A stretch of DNA of 32,891 nucleotides from Runella sp. (lineage in GTDB: Bacteria; Bacteroidota; Bacteroidia; Cytophagales; Spirosomataceae): the NCBI GenBank assembly GCA_023254175.1, contig JALQYJ010000073.1, positions 1-32,891 on the forward strand, given 5' to 3'. Position numbers and translations under genes: made by a program. This document shows, piece after piece, positions 22,890 through 31,499 of the stretch; position 1 is the stretch's first letter, and each line of letters begins with the position of its first letter. The notes below the pieces were generated by a model that was not told where the DNA came from, did no database searches, and worked only from the letters and a program-made list of their open reading frames with translations.

Positions 22890-24419
22890 ATGAAAAAAAC
22901 TTTCCTCACGACCATTGCTCTTGGACTGACATTCGGAATGGGAATGTTGTCGTTTAAACCCAAAGACAAGCGTCCCAACATCCTGATTTTATTTTCGGAC
23001 GACCACGCCTTGCAGGCCATCAGCGCCTATGGTAGTCCCTATATCAAAACCCCCAATATCGACCGCTTGGCCAAAGAGGGTGCATTGTACCAAAATATGT
23101 TTTGCACCAACTCCCTCTGCGCTCCCAGTCGTGCTACGCTGTTGACGGGAAAATACAGCCATAAAAACGGCCACCGCGACAACCTCACGAAGTTTGACGC
23201 AAGCCAACCGATGTATCCCAAATACCTACAAGCCGCTGGCTATCAAACGGGTTGGATTGGCAAATGGCATTTAGAAGCTACTCCCCAATACTTCGATTAT
23301 TGGTCGGTATTACCTGGGCAAGGCGCTTATTATAATCCTGATTTTATCGAAATGGGTAGTAAAACGGTTCGTCAAGAAGGATACGCTACCGATGTCATTA
23401 CCGAAAAAGCGCTCCGTTGGCTCGACCAAGACCGTGACCCTTCGAAACCGTTTTGTTTGGTGATTGGCCACAAATGTCCGCACCGAAATTGGCAGCCCGA
23501 TACCACCGATTTACGGGCTTTTGACCGCGTAAAGTTCTCTCTTCCTAAAAGTTTTTACGATTCGTATGAAGGTCGGATTGCCGCCAAACGCCAAGACATG
23601 ACTGTGACCAAAACCATGCGCTTGAAAGAGGACCTCAAAGTAGACGCAGGCAACGACCCCTTTGTGAAACGCATGAACCCCGCCCAACGCAAGGCATGGC
23701 TCGCTTACTACGATCAAGTGACCGCCGATTTTAAAAAACAAAACTTGTCAGGACGGGCACTGGATGAGTGGAAATACCAACGGTACATGCAAGATTACTT
23801 GGGAACCCTCCTTTCGCTCGACCGTAACGTAGGCAAAGTACTTGATTATTTGGACAAAAAAGGCTTAACCGAAAACACGTTGGTGGTGTATTCGTCCGAC
23901 CAAGGGTTTTATTTGGGCGAACACGGCTGGTTCGATAAACGATTTATGTACGAAGAATCGCATCATATGCCAATGCTCATTCGCTACCCAAAACGCATCA
24001 AAGCAGGCACTATCGACCGAGCCATTCATAACAATACCGACTTTGCCCCCACCATCTTACAAGAAGCAGGGCTGAGTGTTCCTGCTGATATGCAAGGGCA
24101 ATCCTTTTTCAGCAAAAAAACGCGTAAATCGACCTATTACCACTATTACGAATACCCCGCCGAACACAGTGTCCAGACGCATTTTGGCATTCGTACAGAC
24201 CGCTACAAGTTGATTCGCTTTTACAAAGACGGTGAGTTTTGGGAGTTGTACGACCTTCAAAAAGACCCACAAGAAATGAATAATTTGTACGGCAAACCTG
24301 CCTATCAGAAGGTTCAAAAACAACTTACAGCCGACCTAAAACAGCTCATTCGGCAGTACGACGATGCCGAAGCTGCTTCGGTTTTGGCCAAAGAAGATAC
24401 TAGCCAATCGGCCAGATAA
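22890..24419 (+). CDS. Secreted S1-family sulfatase
   Basis: A 509-aa sulfatase with a signal peptide ([20 protein letters not shown], 1-~20). The formylglycine motif is [12 protein letters not shown], with Cys77 as the modified residue; SDDHA (Asp37, Asp38), IGKWHLE and [16 protein letters not shown] are the other active-site segments. The SDQG...GEHGWFDKR form resembles sulfatases acting on sulfated hexosamines or uronates rather than choline sulfatase, but this is only a leaning. It differs from the neighbouring sulfatase in nearly all family-specific loops, so the two probably remove different sulfate groups. With the GH95-like enzyme it makes a small sulfated-glycan desulfation module without SusC/SusD genes in view. 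Confidence 0.93.
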   Translation: MKKTFLTTIALGLTFGMGMLSFKPKDKRPNILILFSDDHALQAISAYGSPYIKTPNIDRLAKEGALYQNMFCTNSLCAPSRATLLTGKYSHKNGHRDNLTKFDASQPMYPKYLQAAGYQTGWIGKWHLEATPQYFDYWSVLPGQGAYYNPDFIEMGSKTVRQEGYATDVITEKALRWLDQDRDPSKPFCLVIGHKCPHRNWQPDTTDLRAFDRVKFSLPKSFYDSYEGRIAAKRQDMTVTKTMRLKEDLKVDAGNDPFVKRMNPAQRKAWLAYYDQVTADFKKQNLSGRALDEWKYQRYMQDYLGTLLSLDRNVGKVLDYLDKKGLTENTLVVYSSDQGFYLGEHGWFDKRFMYEESHHMPMLIRYPKRIKAGTIDRAIHNNTDFAPTILQEAGLSVPADMQGQSFFSKKTRKSTYYHYYEYPAEHSVQTHFGIRTDRYKLIRFYKDGEFWELYDLQKDPQEMNNLYGKPAYQKVQKQLTADLKQLIRQYDDAEAASVLAKEDTSQSAR

Positions 24420-24425
24420 AGAAAA

Positions 24426-24474
24426 CTACACAAGCACTTATTTACTAAAAACAATACACAAGTGCTTGTGTAGC
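24426..24474. terminator. 14-bp inverted repeat overlapping the methyltransferase stop codon
   Basis: CTACACAAGCACTT (24426-24439) and AAGTGCTTGTGTAG (24460-24473) are perfect inverted copies with a 20-nt loop. It lies 6 nt past the sulfatase stop codon and covers the last codons and stop of the convergent methyltransferase gene. No U-tract follows, so it may block convergent read-through by structure rather than by classical termination. Confidence 0.5.
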
Positions 24475-25217
24475 AGTACCGTTGGATGTGTATTGAGCTG
24501 GTGCTGCTCTCGTAAAATTTCTTTTTCCTGAGTGCTGTGTGCTTTTTTTACCATTTTAGAAAAAGTCAAGAACGAGCGTAAATGAAGGTAAGCGCCAAAA
24601 AACACAAACCAAACCAACGAGCTCGTACTCAACTGATTAGGATACACAGCTCGGTAACGAAGCCCTGCCAAACTCGCCATTGTCCGCAAACGCTGAACAT
24701 TACAAAGATAAACACGACCATTGTACCGGTGATTGTCGTCGTAACCAATAACCTCCGCTTCGTTCGACAAAAACATATCACTCCGCTCAGCTTCTACCCA
24801 AACATTAGCCATACGGCCACTCATGCTGCTATTGTTGGGTTTTGTAATGATTAATAAGCCATTGGGTTTCAAAATGCGCGCAAGTTCTTCGAGCAAAAAC
24901 GTCTGGTTCGGAATGTGCTCAATTGTTTCCATCAAGAGTACATAATCCGCTACATTCGACTCAATAGGCAGAGGCTTTGTCAAATCAATAGGGGAGCATG
25001 TCAGCGTCTCGCTTTTGAGAATATCAGGGTGCATATCAAAGGCTCTGACGTCAGCACCTGCTTTATGCCACAGATTAGCAACATAGCCCGACCCTGCCGA
25101 AACATCAATTACGGTCTTTTGTTGAACGTCGTTTTGTGCCAGATAACGGTGGATAAACTCCAGCGCATTGCCCTTCGAATGCGGCACCTGCTTGATTTCC
25201 TCTTTTAGAGTTGACAT
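24438..25217 (-). CDS. Class I SAM-dependent methyltransferase
   Basis: A 259-aa methyltransferase with motif I VIDVSAGSGYVANL (36-49), the acidic post-I loop VRAFDMHP, motif II YVLLMETIEHIP and motif III LKPNGLLIITKPN. A hydrophobic stretch near residues ~200-215 (SLVWFVFFGAYLHL) suggests membrane contact. It is the last of three minus-strand genes after an aminotransferase and a GT2 glycosyltransferase, starting 6 nt after the GT2 stop codon. Such sets make or modify surface sugars, so methylation of a glycan or sugar nucleotide is a reasonable inference. Confidence 0.87.
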   Translation of the reverse strand: MSTLKEEIKQVPHSKGNALEFIHRYLAQNDVQQKTVIDVSAGSGYVANLWHKAGADVRAFDMHPDILKSETLTCSPIDLTKPLPIESNVADYVLLMETIEHIPNQTFLLEELARILKPNGLLIITKPNNSSMSGRMANVWVEAERSDMFLSNEAEVIGYDDNHRYNGRVYLCNVQRLRTMASLAGLRYRAVYPNQLSTSSLVWFVFFGAYLHLRSFLTFSKMVKKAHSTQEKEILREQHQLNTHPTVLLHKHLCIVFSK

Positions 25218-25223
25218 AACGTG

Positions 25224-26129
25224 TTAGGATATATCCACGGAGCGGCTTTTGAGTTTCACCTTCCAGCGGTCAATTTGCTTTTTGAGGCGCAAAGTACTGT
25301 TTTCTTCGGGTTCAGGAAGTTTTCCTAAAAACATTGACCCAATTTTTAAGTAATTTTTGAAGAATGTATTACTACTCAACCCCCATTTCAAAATAAATTG
25401 CGTGCGCCCGTCATTGCGTTTTACTCGGGCAGTGCTACGGCTCGCAAAATGATAGACGCGGCTTTTTCCAATTCCTTTGTAGTATCGTACCCCATAATGC
25501 CAAAGCTTTATCATGAAATCAGGGTCGCTGTACATACCAGGGAAAAACTCAATGCTCAGCCCCCCCACGGCTCTATACACAAACGTTGGCAGCACCATCG
25601 GATACCACTGACTCCCATTCCAGTCATCTTTAGGGAATGTGGCGTATTCCGACAAAAATTTAGCTTCGTCAAATTCGGACGGATGTTTGCCGTAGTTTTT
25701 ATTGGTTATCACACAGGCATTACCGTTATCAAACCCCTCAATCATCGTTCCGCTGATACACCACTTGTCGTCTTTTTGGTGCTTTATTTCTTCAAACAAA
25801 TAAAAATCCCAATCGGGACAAACGTACATATCGTCGTCGATAAATACCAAGTAATCGGCGGTAGCCAAGTGAGAAGCCGCATTGAAGCCGTAACAAACCC
25901 CTGAGTTTTGACTACTTTTGGTATAGCTAATATCGCCTTGTGCCTTCACCCAATCTTCGCTACCGTCATTTCCTTCGTTGACATGTACGATAATTTGATG
26001 TTTGAAACGGCTATTTTTCCGAATACTACCGACAAGGCATTTTAAGTAGTCGAGGTTGTTCCAAGAAGGGATTAAAATCGAAAAAATAGGGGTATAAGAA
26101 AGGGCAACTTTCGTATGAGTAAACTCCAT
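25224..26129 (-). CDS. Family 2 glycosyltransferase
   Basis: A 301-aa GT-A enzyme. FSILIPSWNNLDYLKCLVGS (16-35) is the nucleotide-sugar binding start, NSGVCYGFNAA the next conserved loop and LVFIDDDMYV (94-103) carries the DxD metal motif (Asp98-Asp100). It transfers a sugar from a nucleotide donor, probably to a surface glycan or lipid carrier. The start at ATG 26129 is chosen; the longest frame opens at TTG 26180 and adds 17 unrelated residues. It is the middle gene of a likely operon, 75 nt after the aminotransferase and 6 nt before the methyltransferase. Confidence 0.9.
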   Translation of the reverse strand: MEFTHTKVALSYTPIFSILIPSWNNLDYLKCLVGSIRKNSRFKHQIIVHVNEGNDGSEDWVKAQGDISYTKSSQNSGVCYGFNAASHLATADYLVFIDDDMYVCPDWDFYLFEEIKHQKDDKWCISGTMIEGFDNGNACVITNKNYGKHPSEFDEAKFLSEYATFPKDDWNGSQWYPMVLPTFVYRAVGGLSIEFFPGMYSDPDFMIKLWHYGVRYYKGIGKSRVYHFASRSTARVKRNDGRTQFILKWGLSSNTFFKNYLKIGSMFLGKLPEPEENSTLRLKKQIDRWKVKLKSRSVDIS

Positions 26130-26204
26130 AAATAAACATAAAAATGAGCAAAAGAGACTTTTTGGCTGAATGCAACCCAAGCAAAAAGCCTCTTTTAGCG
26201 CGGT

Positions 26205-27365
26205 TTACCAGCCTTTTTGAAGCACGTATGCAATGTATCTAACATCATCTTCAGTGACGCGGGCATGTAATGGTAGCACAAGATAGCGCTCTTCGATAGC
26301 GTCCATTTTAGGGAATTGGCCAGGTGTACGTCCACCAAAAATAGTATATTTATCATTACGATAGTGTACTTGGCCCGACTCGATACCGTGCTTGCGGAGA
26401 TGACGCATTAAATTTTCACGTTCGTCTACTTCGGCAGTGAGTAGCCATGCGGCATGTTCCCTATCGGTATATTCACTTCCAATCACCCGAATCCCTGGAA
26501 TATCTTTTAATAACTCACAATACAAGCGGTACAATCGCTGACGGTGTGCCAAATGTTCGTCAAACTCTTCCAATCCTGCCAAACCCAAACTCGCTGCGAT
26601 GTCAGTCATTTGGTATTTGTAACCGACCTCCACGATGTCATTTTCCCAAATCCCTTTTTGCTTGCTAGTACGGTCGATTCCAAACCAACGCAGACGCTTG
26701 GCTTTTTCAACCAAAGTTGGGTCTTTCACGACCAACATTCCACCATCGCCCGTGGTAATATGCTTGATAGCCTGAAACGAGAACATCGTAAAATCGCTTT
26801 GACTTCCAATGTACTGTCCTTTGTACTTAGCCCCAACGGCATGGGCAGCGTCCTCAATGATAAACAGATTATGCTTTTTCCCAAGGGCCCAAAGTTCATC
26901 CATCTCACACGGAAGGCCGCCGTAATGCACACACACGATGGCTTTAGTTTTGGGCGTAATGAGTTGCTCTACGTGGTTTACATCAATATTTAGATTTTCA
27001 TCTACGTCGGCAAAAACGATATTCACACCCATGTAAAGGAACGGAATATTGGTCGCTGTACACGTAAAAACGGGTGCAATGACTTCATCACCTGGCTGCA
27101 AGTCGGCCAACAAATAGGCAAGGTGAAGCGCATCCGTCCCCGAACCTACCGCTAAACATTTGTTTGGGTACGTCAATTTAGTCTCAAAGCGACGCTCAAA
27201 GTCGTCCACTTTAGGACCTTGGCCAATCCAACGCGAGTTCAATACATCAGTTACGCTGGTTGCCGCTTTTGCAGGAATGTTAGGGTAGAACAGGACAATA
27301 CCCTCTCTCGTATCCATGACAGGATACTCATTCATTGGTTTTTCTAAAATCTTGTCCAGAATCAT
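26205..27365 (-). CDS. DegT/DnrJ/EryC1/StrS-family sugar aminotransferase
   Basis: A 386-aa fold-type I PLP enzyme that usually transaminates a keto-sugar nucleotide with glutamate. AVGSGTDALHLAYL (72-85) binds the PLP phosphate, EDAAHAVGA carries the ring-stacking Asp172, and FSFQAIKHITTGDGGM (195-210) contains the Schiff-base Lys201. WIGQGPKVDDFE is the usual N-terminal segment. It is the first gene of the minus-strand sugar operon and has an exact promoter upstream. Its product would feed an amino sugar to the glycosyltransferase that follows. The particular sugar is not readable. Confidence 0.93.
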   Translation of the reverse strand: MILDKILEKPMNEYPVMDTREGIVLFYPNIPAKAATSVTDVLNSRWIGQGPKVDDFERRFETKLTYPNKCLAVGSGTDALHLAYLLADLQPGDEVIAPVFTCTATNIPFLYMGVNIVFADVDENLNIDVNHVEQLITPKTKAIVCVHYGGLPCEMDELWALGKKHNLFIIEDAAHAVGAKYKGQYIGSQSDFTMFSFQAIKHITTGDGGMLVVKDPTLVEKAKRLRWFGIDRTSKQKGIWENDIVEVGYKYQMTDIAASLGLAGLEEFDEHLAHRQRLYRLYCELLKDIPGIRVIGSEYTDREHAAWLLTAEVDERENLMRHLRKHGIESGQVHYRNDKYTIFGGRTPGQFPKMDAIEERYLVLPLHARVTEDDVRYIAYVLQKGW

Positions 27366-27374
27366 GCTAAGTAA

Positions 27375-27394
27375 GATAGATAGATAAATAGATA
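27375..27394. repeat. GATA tetranucleotide repeat in the aminotransferase leader
   Basis: Three tandem GATA units (27375-27386), then AATA GATA to 27394. It lies between the predicted transcription start (~27400) and the start codon at 27365, so the leader RNA would carry UAUC repeats. Confidence 0.6.
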
Positions 27395-27405
27395 CTCGTT
27401 TTTCT

Positions 27406-27439
27406 CAAAGTTAGGCTGGCAAGGAAAGTGCAGGTCAAA
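27406..27439 (-). promoter_or_regulatory. Promoter of the sugar aminotransferase operon
   Basis: On the minus strand TTTG (27439-27436), a 22-nt spacer and TAACTTTG (27413-27406) match the consensus exactly. The predicted start near 27400 gives a ~35-nt leader. Confidence 0.75.
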
Positions 27440-27766
27440 ATACTTTCCTTTGTTAGAGTGATACAGACTTTTTACCAATCAACAAGAGTTCCTATACGTC
27501 GCAAAACCCTATTTGTTTAGATAAAAAGAGACATTATCGAGACAAATATACAATAAATAGCGAATGTATTACAACGAAGATAAAATAAATCAAGTTATAT
27601 TCAAATATTTTTCCTAACTCATGAATATTACCCTGATTTACAATGTTTTAAACAAAAAACAACCAAAAAAATGTACTTTTTTTGAATGGTATCTCGTGTA
27701 TTTTAAGGGGTTTTTAACAAGCTTTTATCAATATTTTAATCTCAAAATGAAGTCAAACGGCACTCA
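27440..27766. other. AT-rich intergenic region
   Basis: About 330 bp of strongly AT-rich sequence without a credible coding frame, between the aminotransferase promoter and the end of the UDP-glycosyltransferase remnant. I see no clear hairpin terminator or consensus promoter. Confidence 0.5.
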
Positions 27767-28268
27767 TTAATTAGTGAGATATCGCTCAATTTCGTCAACA
27801 GCGTTTTTCAAAACATTGCAAAACCGTCTTATAAATAACTTATTTTGCCATAAAAGGTTAGAATATTGAGGTAAATCTTCTAACTGCGAACAACCCATAC
27901 AAAATAAAATACACTCGCTGGTCTCTTCAAGTAGAGCTGTTATGTTAGTAACGTGGATAAATTTTGCTTTGTTACCAATGCCATTGCTCCCAAAACCTAT
28001 ATAAATAGGTTTTGGGAGCAATGGCATTGTGTAAGTTCTATGAGGAGGTGGTCAAAAATTCCGTGATTTTATGGTCAGGTTACTAATCGGAAGGTGAAGG
28101 AATCAACGAAGGGCTGATGCAATACAAATCGAGCGTTTTTTGCTTATTGAGGTAATCAAGAAGATTTTCATTGAATGGTGCCAATCCTAGTTCTTGGCAG
28201 TATTCATTGGTCTACTTCTTGACAAACTGCCAATAAAAAAACTGCGCTGCATGATATGTAAGGCGATA
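27767..28268 (-). pseudogene. Decayed UDP-glycosyltransferase (GT1/GT28-like)
   Basis: Read on the minus strand, the fragments keep the order of a UDP-glycosyltransferase. First comes RLTYHAAQFFYWQFVKK, an in-frame TAG (28212-28214), then CQELGLAPFNENLLDYL and LYCISPSLIPSPSD up to TAG 28083-28085. In another frame from ~28015 comes PIYIGFGSNGIGNKAKFI, the hallmark start of the second domain, up to LEDLPQYSNLL. The acceptor/donor signature region is then missing and the frame ends with a normal-looking tail (NAVDEIERYLTN). So there is a nonsense codon, a frameshift and an internal deletion of a gene normally ~400 aa. A 25-bp inverted duplication sits at the frameshift. Confidence 0.75.
27976..28029. 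repeat. 25-bp perfect inverted repeat (local inverted duplication)
   Basis: Arms at 27976-28000 and 28005-28029 are exact reverse complements with a 4-nt loop (ATAA). One arm is genuine pseudogene coding sequence (encoding GFGSNGI); the other is its inverted copy and has replaced what should be upstream coding sequence. It is not bounded by insertion-sequence features. Confidence 0.85.
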
Positions 28269-28302
28269 TTATCCAACAATCATTTAAAGCTTATGATAAT
28301 CA

Positions 28303-29709
28303 CTAATCCATGCCCTTCAACTCCGTTACAACTTTAGTGATAGAGTCTTTGGCATCCCCAAACAACATCATACAGTTGGGGTAATAAAACAGTTCGTTGT
28401 CGATACCAGCGTAACCTGCCGCCATCGAACGCTTACTGACAATTACCGTTTTGGCTTTGTCGGCGTTCAAAATGGGCATTCCGTAAATCGGGCTAGCGGG
28501 ATTGCTGCGGGCAGCGGGGTTTACTACGTCGTTGGCTCCTACGACAAACACCACATCGGTGGTTGCAAACTGGTCGTTGATTTCTTCCATTTCTACCAAC
28601 TTATCATAAGCCACGTTCGACTCCGCCAAGAGGACGTTCATGTGCCCAGGCATCCGTCCTGCCACGGGGTGAATCGCGTATTTTACCTCCACACCACGCT
28701 GTTCGAGCAAGGCTTCGAGTTCGTGAATTACGTGCTGCGCCTGTGCTACTGCCAAACCATACCCTGGCACCACAATCACTTTTTGGGCGTAGTTCATCAT
28801 AATCGCCACGTCCGAAGGTGTACTACTTTTTACTGCTCCACCCGTAGTGGCACTTCCACCACCTGCGGCGGCAGCACTACCACCGCCAAAGGAACCAAAA
28901 ATAACGTTGGTCAACGAGCGGTTCATGGCATTACACATCAAAATCGTAAGCAATGTCCCTGCCGAGCCTACCAAAATTCCACCCGTGAGCATCACTTGGT
29001 TGTCGTACAAAAACCCACCAAAAGCTGCCGCCACTCCCGTAAAAGAATTGAGAAGCGAAATAACAACGGGCATATCGGCGCCACCAATTGGTAACACAAA
29101 AAGTACGCCATAGGCTAAAGACAAGGCAAAAACGGTGTAAAGTAACGTCGCACTTGGATGCCCCAACGAAATGTATACAGTCAGTCCTAACGTAGCTATC
29201 AATAATACCAAGGTAAGGATGTTTTGCGCAGGCAAGCGGAAGGTCTTTTTCATAATTTCCTGCAACTTGGCGTAGGCGATGATACTTCCCGAAAACGACA
29301 CGCTACCAATCACCAGCCCTGCCACAATCGTCAAGACGGTAGCGGGAGAAGCCTCGGCGTGAAGGTGTCCAAATTCGACCAACGAAATAAGTGCCGCACA
29401 AGCGCCCCCCATTCCATTGAAGAGGCTCACCATCTGCGGCATGGCGGTCATTTTTACTTTTTTAGCCGAAATCCAGCCAATGACAGTTCCAATGGCAATC
29501 CCGCCGAAAATCCAGCCGTAGTTGCCAATGAGCTCACCATCTTCGTTGGTGTGTATAAAAATGGTACCCAAAATAGCAATCGACATCCCTGCCGCTGCCA
29601 AGAAGTTCCCATTACGAGCAGTTTTAGGCCCCGAAAGCATTTTTAATCCTACAATAAAAAATACTGAGCCTAAAAGGTAAATAAGGTATAACCAATATTG
29701 TTGTATCAT
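28303..29709 (-). CDS. pntB: NAD(P) transhydrogenase, beta subunit
   Basis: The membrane and NADP(H)-binding subunit of proton-translocating transhydrogenase, which uses the proton motive force to make NADPH from NADH. The 468-aa protein has about nine membrane helices (residues 1-~275), a Gly/Ala-rich linker (SFGGGSAAAAGGGSATTGG) and a C-terminal dIII domain with VVPGYGLAVAQAQH, the NADP-binding GYGxAVAQ loop, plus GANDVVNPAA and the late KRSMAAGYAG. All the expected elements are present. It is the third gene of pntAA-pntAB-pntB, 12 nt after pntAB. Confidence 0.96.
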   Translation of the reverse strand: MIQQYWLYLIYLLGSVFFIVGLKMLSGPKTARNGNFLAAAGMSIAILGTIFIHTNEDGELIGNYGWIFGGIAIGTVIGWISAKKVKMTAMPQMVSLFNGMGGACAALISLVEFGHLHAEASPATVLTIVAGLVIGSVSFSGSIIAYAKLQEIMKKTFRLPAQNILTLVLLIATLGLTVYISLGHPSATLLYTVFALSLAYGVLFVLPIGGADMPVVISLLNSFTGVAAAFGGFLYDNQVMLTGGILVGSAGTLLTILMCNAMNRSLTNVIFGSFGGGSAAAAGGGSATTGGAVKSSTPSDVAIMMNYAQKVIVVPGYGLAVAQAQHVIHELEALLEQRGVEVKYAIHPVAGRMPGHMNVLLAESNVAYDKLVEMEEINDQFATTDVVFVVGANDVVNPAARSNPASPIYGMPILNADKAKTVIVSKRSMAAGYAGIDNELFYYPNCMMLFGDAKDSITKVVTELKGMD

Positions 29710-29721
29710 TTCAGTTGACGG

Positions 29722-30030
29722 TTACTTTTTCTTTTTAAACATTTCTAACATACGGTCGGTCACGACGAAGCCACCAACGACGTTGAGTGTTCCGAGAATT
29801 ACCGCCAAAAAGCCAAGTATCAATGCGGGCCAGTTGCCTGCTTCGGCATGACCCATGACGATAATCGCCCCAATGAGCACCACCCCGTGAATGGCATTTG
29901 CTCCCGACATTAGCGGGGTATGCAGGGCGGAGGGTACTTTTGAAATCACCTCAATCCCCACAAAAATGGAAAGAATGAGGATGTAGATGAGCTGTATGTT
30001 TTCGCCAATAAATGTGATGATTGCGTCCAT
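29722..30030 (-). CDS. pntAB: NAD(P) transhydrogenase, alpha subunit membrane part (PntAB)
   Basis: A 102-aa protein with three or four hydrophobic segments (IYILILSIFVGIEVI, HGVVLIGAIIVMG, ALILGFLAVILGTLNVVGGF). It corresponds to the membrane portion that in E. coli is fused to the end of PntA; separate genes are the arrangement in Rhodospirillum-type operons. SKVPSALHTPLMSGANAIHG is the conserved block. It lies 15 nt after pntAA and 12 nt before pntB. Confidence 0.94.
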   Translation of the reverse strand: MDAIITFIGENIQLIYILILSIFVGIEVISKVPSALHTPLMSGANAIHGVVLIGAIIVMGHAEAGNWPALILGFLAVILGTLNVVGGFVVTDRMLEMFKKKK

Positions 30031-30045
30031 AGTTTGAATATAACG

Positions 30046-31173
30046 TTATTTTAAAATTGATTTGGTAAAGGCGTGGACTAACTGACCTTGATGTGTAATG
30101 AGGCTTCCTTTGGTGATTTCCTCCTCCAGTTCCCACTTAAAACCGTCTTTGTTGGCCAAATGCAACAGCAACGTACTGATGTTTTTGGCGTACAAGTCGC
30201 TGGCATTCGTCGCTAGTAGTGCAGGTAAATTTGACTCTCCAATGATAGTCACCCCGTTTTTTACTACCGTCTGATTGGCTTCGCTCAAAGCACAGTTACC
30301 CCCCGATTCCACGGCCATATCGACAATCACACTACCCGTTTTCATGGATTTCACCATTTCTTCCGTCACCAAAATAGGGGCTTTTTTACCCATCACTAAG
30401 GCCGTCGTAATGACTATATCTGCGTCTTTGATACGTTGTTTGATGAGGTCTTGTTGTTTTTGGAGAAACTCCGCCGACACTTCTTTGGCATACCCTCCCT
30501 CCGACTTATTGGCTTCCATGCCTTCCACACTCAAAAACTTTCCGCCCAGCGACTCCACTTGTTCTTTGGTTTCGGGGCGAACGTCAGTCACTTCCACCAC
30601 GGCGCCAAGGCGCTTGGCCGTCGCGATGGCCTGCAATCCTGCCACTCCAGCCCCAAAAATCAGTACTCGCGAGGGTTTGATAGTACCTGCGGCCGTCATC
30701 ATCAGCGGAAAAATTTTACCCAACGCATTGGCACCTAGCAATACTGCCTTGTAGCCCGCTAGGTTAGCTTGCGAACTGAGCGCATCCATGCTTTGGGCTT
30801 TGGTCGTACGAGGGACGGCGTCCATGCTAAAAGCCGAAATTTTCTTGGCATTGAGAGCTTGAACCAACCCAGGCTGCGTGTAGGCATACAGAAACGAAAT
30901 ACTCACGGCACCCTCCCGCATTTGAGCCACTTCTTCTAACGTAGGAGCATTGACTTTAAGGACAACATCGGCATCTGCAAGGAGCGTTTTTGTATCTGCT
31001 ACCACTTGAGCGCCCGCCTTTTCGTAATCAGTGTTAAGTAGAGAAGATTTCTCGCCAGCATCACTTTGAATGGCACAGGTAAAACCCGCTTTGAGAAGAG
31101 ACTTAACAACGTCAGGTGTGACCGCAACCCGCTTTTCGTAGGTTTTGGTTTCTTTCAAAATAGCTATTTTCAA
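30046..31173 (-). CDS. pntAA: NAD(P) transhydrogenase, alpha subunit soluble part (PntAA)
   Basis: The NAD(H)-binding dI subunit, 375 aa, related to alanine dehydrogenase. MKIAILKETKTYEKRVAVTP is the usual start, RTTKAQSMDALSSQANLAGYKA is the family signature region, and VLIFGAGVAGLQAIATAKRLGA is the dinucleotide-binding fold (GxGxxG) followed by VEVTDVRPE. The start is taken as TTG 31173 because relatives begin at this point. The longest frame opens at GTG 31224 and adds 17 residues, which remains possible. A promoter-like TATATTTTG lies between these two but has one base too many for the consensus. Confidence 0.93.
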   Translation of the reverse strand: MKIAILKETKTYEKRVAVTPDVVKSLLKAGFTCAIQSDAGEKSSLLNTDYEKAGAQVVADTKTLLADADVVLKVNAPTLEEVAQMREGAVSISFLYAYTQPGLVQALNAKKISAFSMDAVPRTTKAQSMDALSSQANLAGYKAVLLGANALGKIFPLMMTAAGTIKPSRVLIFGAGVAGLQAIATAKRLGAVVEVTDVRPETKEQVESLGGKFLSVEGMEANKSEGGYAKEVSAEFLQKQQDLIKQRIKDADIVITTALVMGKKAPILVTEEMVKSMKTGSVIVDMAVESGGNCALSEANQTVVKNGVTIIGESNLPALLATNASDLYAKNISTLLLHLANKDGFKWELEEEITKGSLITHQGQLVHAFTKSILK

Positions 31174-31292
31174 GGTCGAAGTAGTTTTTTGTAGTAATCC
31201 CCCAAAATATAGGACATTATCCACATAAACAATAACATTCGCCAGTTTTCACAAAATCTTTTTGTATCGACCCCTGCAGGGTAAAAAATGGG

Positions 31293-31327
31293 AACCAATG
31301 CCCTTGCAAAACGTAAAGGCATTGGTT
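31293..31327 (-). terminator. Intrinsic terminator downstream of hslU
   Basis: A 10-bp perfect stem (AACCAATGCC at 31293-31302 with GGCATTGGTT at 31318-31327) and a 15-nt loop. On the minus strand it is followed by CCCATTTTTTACCC. It would end the transcript from hslU and the remnant behind it. Confidence 0.7.
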
Positions 31328-31365
31328 TAAAAATGGCTATCACTTTTAGAAAATAAAGGAGTCTA

Positions 31366-31499
31366 TTATTGGTGTGAAAGGTAATCCTGTATAAATCCCA
31401 CCCACTCTTTTTAAGCGCTCAAAGTCTTCACATGAGTCTGAAACCCAGCGCTGTCGATACGAGCATCATTGACCCACTCGTATGCTTTCCAAAAAGAGC
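31366..31499 (-). pseudogene. C-terminal gene remnant directly behind hslU
   Basis: On the minus strand a protein-like frame runs from the hslU stop codon to TAA at 31366-31368, broken by one TAA. It reads FWKAYEWVNDARIDSAGF, then THVKTLSA, the stop, then KEWVGFIQDYLSHQ. The composition and helix-like pattern suggest a real C-terminus of a lost gene, but I do not recognise the family. Confidence 0.4.

Noticed and set aside
24438-27365. A complete surface polysaccharide (O-antigen or capsule) cluster
   Set aside because: Only one aminotransferase, one glycosyltransferase and one methyltransferase are intact; no flippase, polymerase or further transferases are present.
27767-28027. An intact 86-residue protein gene
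   Set aside because: Its first codons come from the inverted duplication, and the rest is a UDP-glycosyltransferase fragment with the central signature region deleted.
27976-28029. Terminal repeats or an end of an insertion sequence
   Set aside because: The arms are 4 nt apart, one arm is coding sequence of the pseudogene, and no transposase or target duplication is present.
31173-31224. GTG 31224 as the pntAA start
   Set aside because: Relatives begin at MKIAILKE; the extra 17 residues look like leader sequence. It is not strictly excluded.
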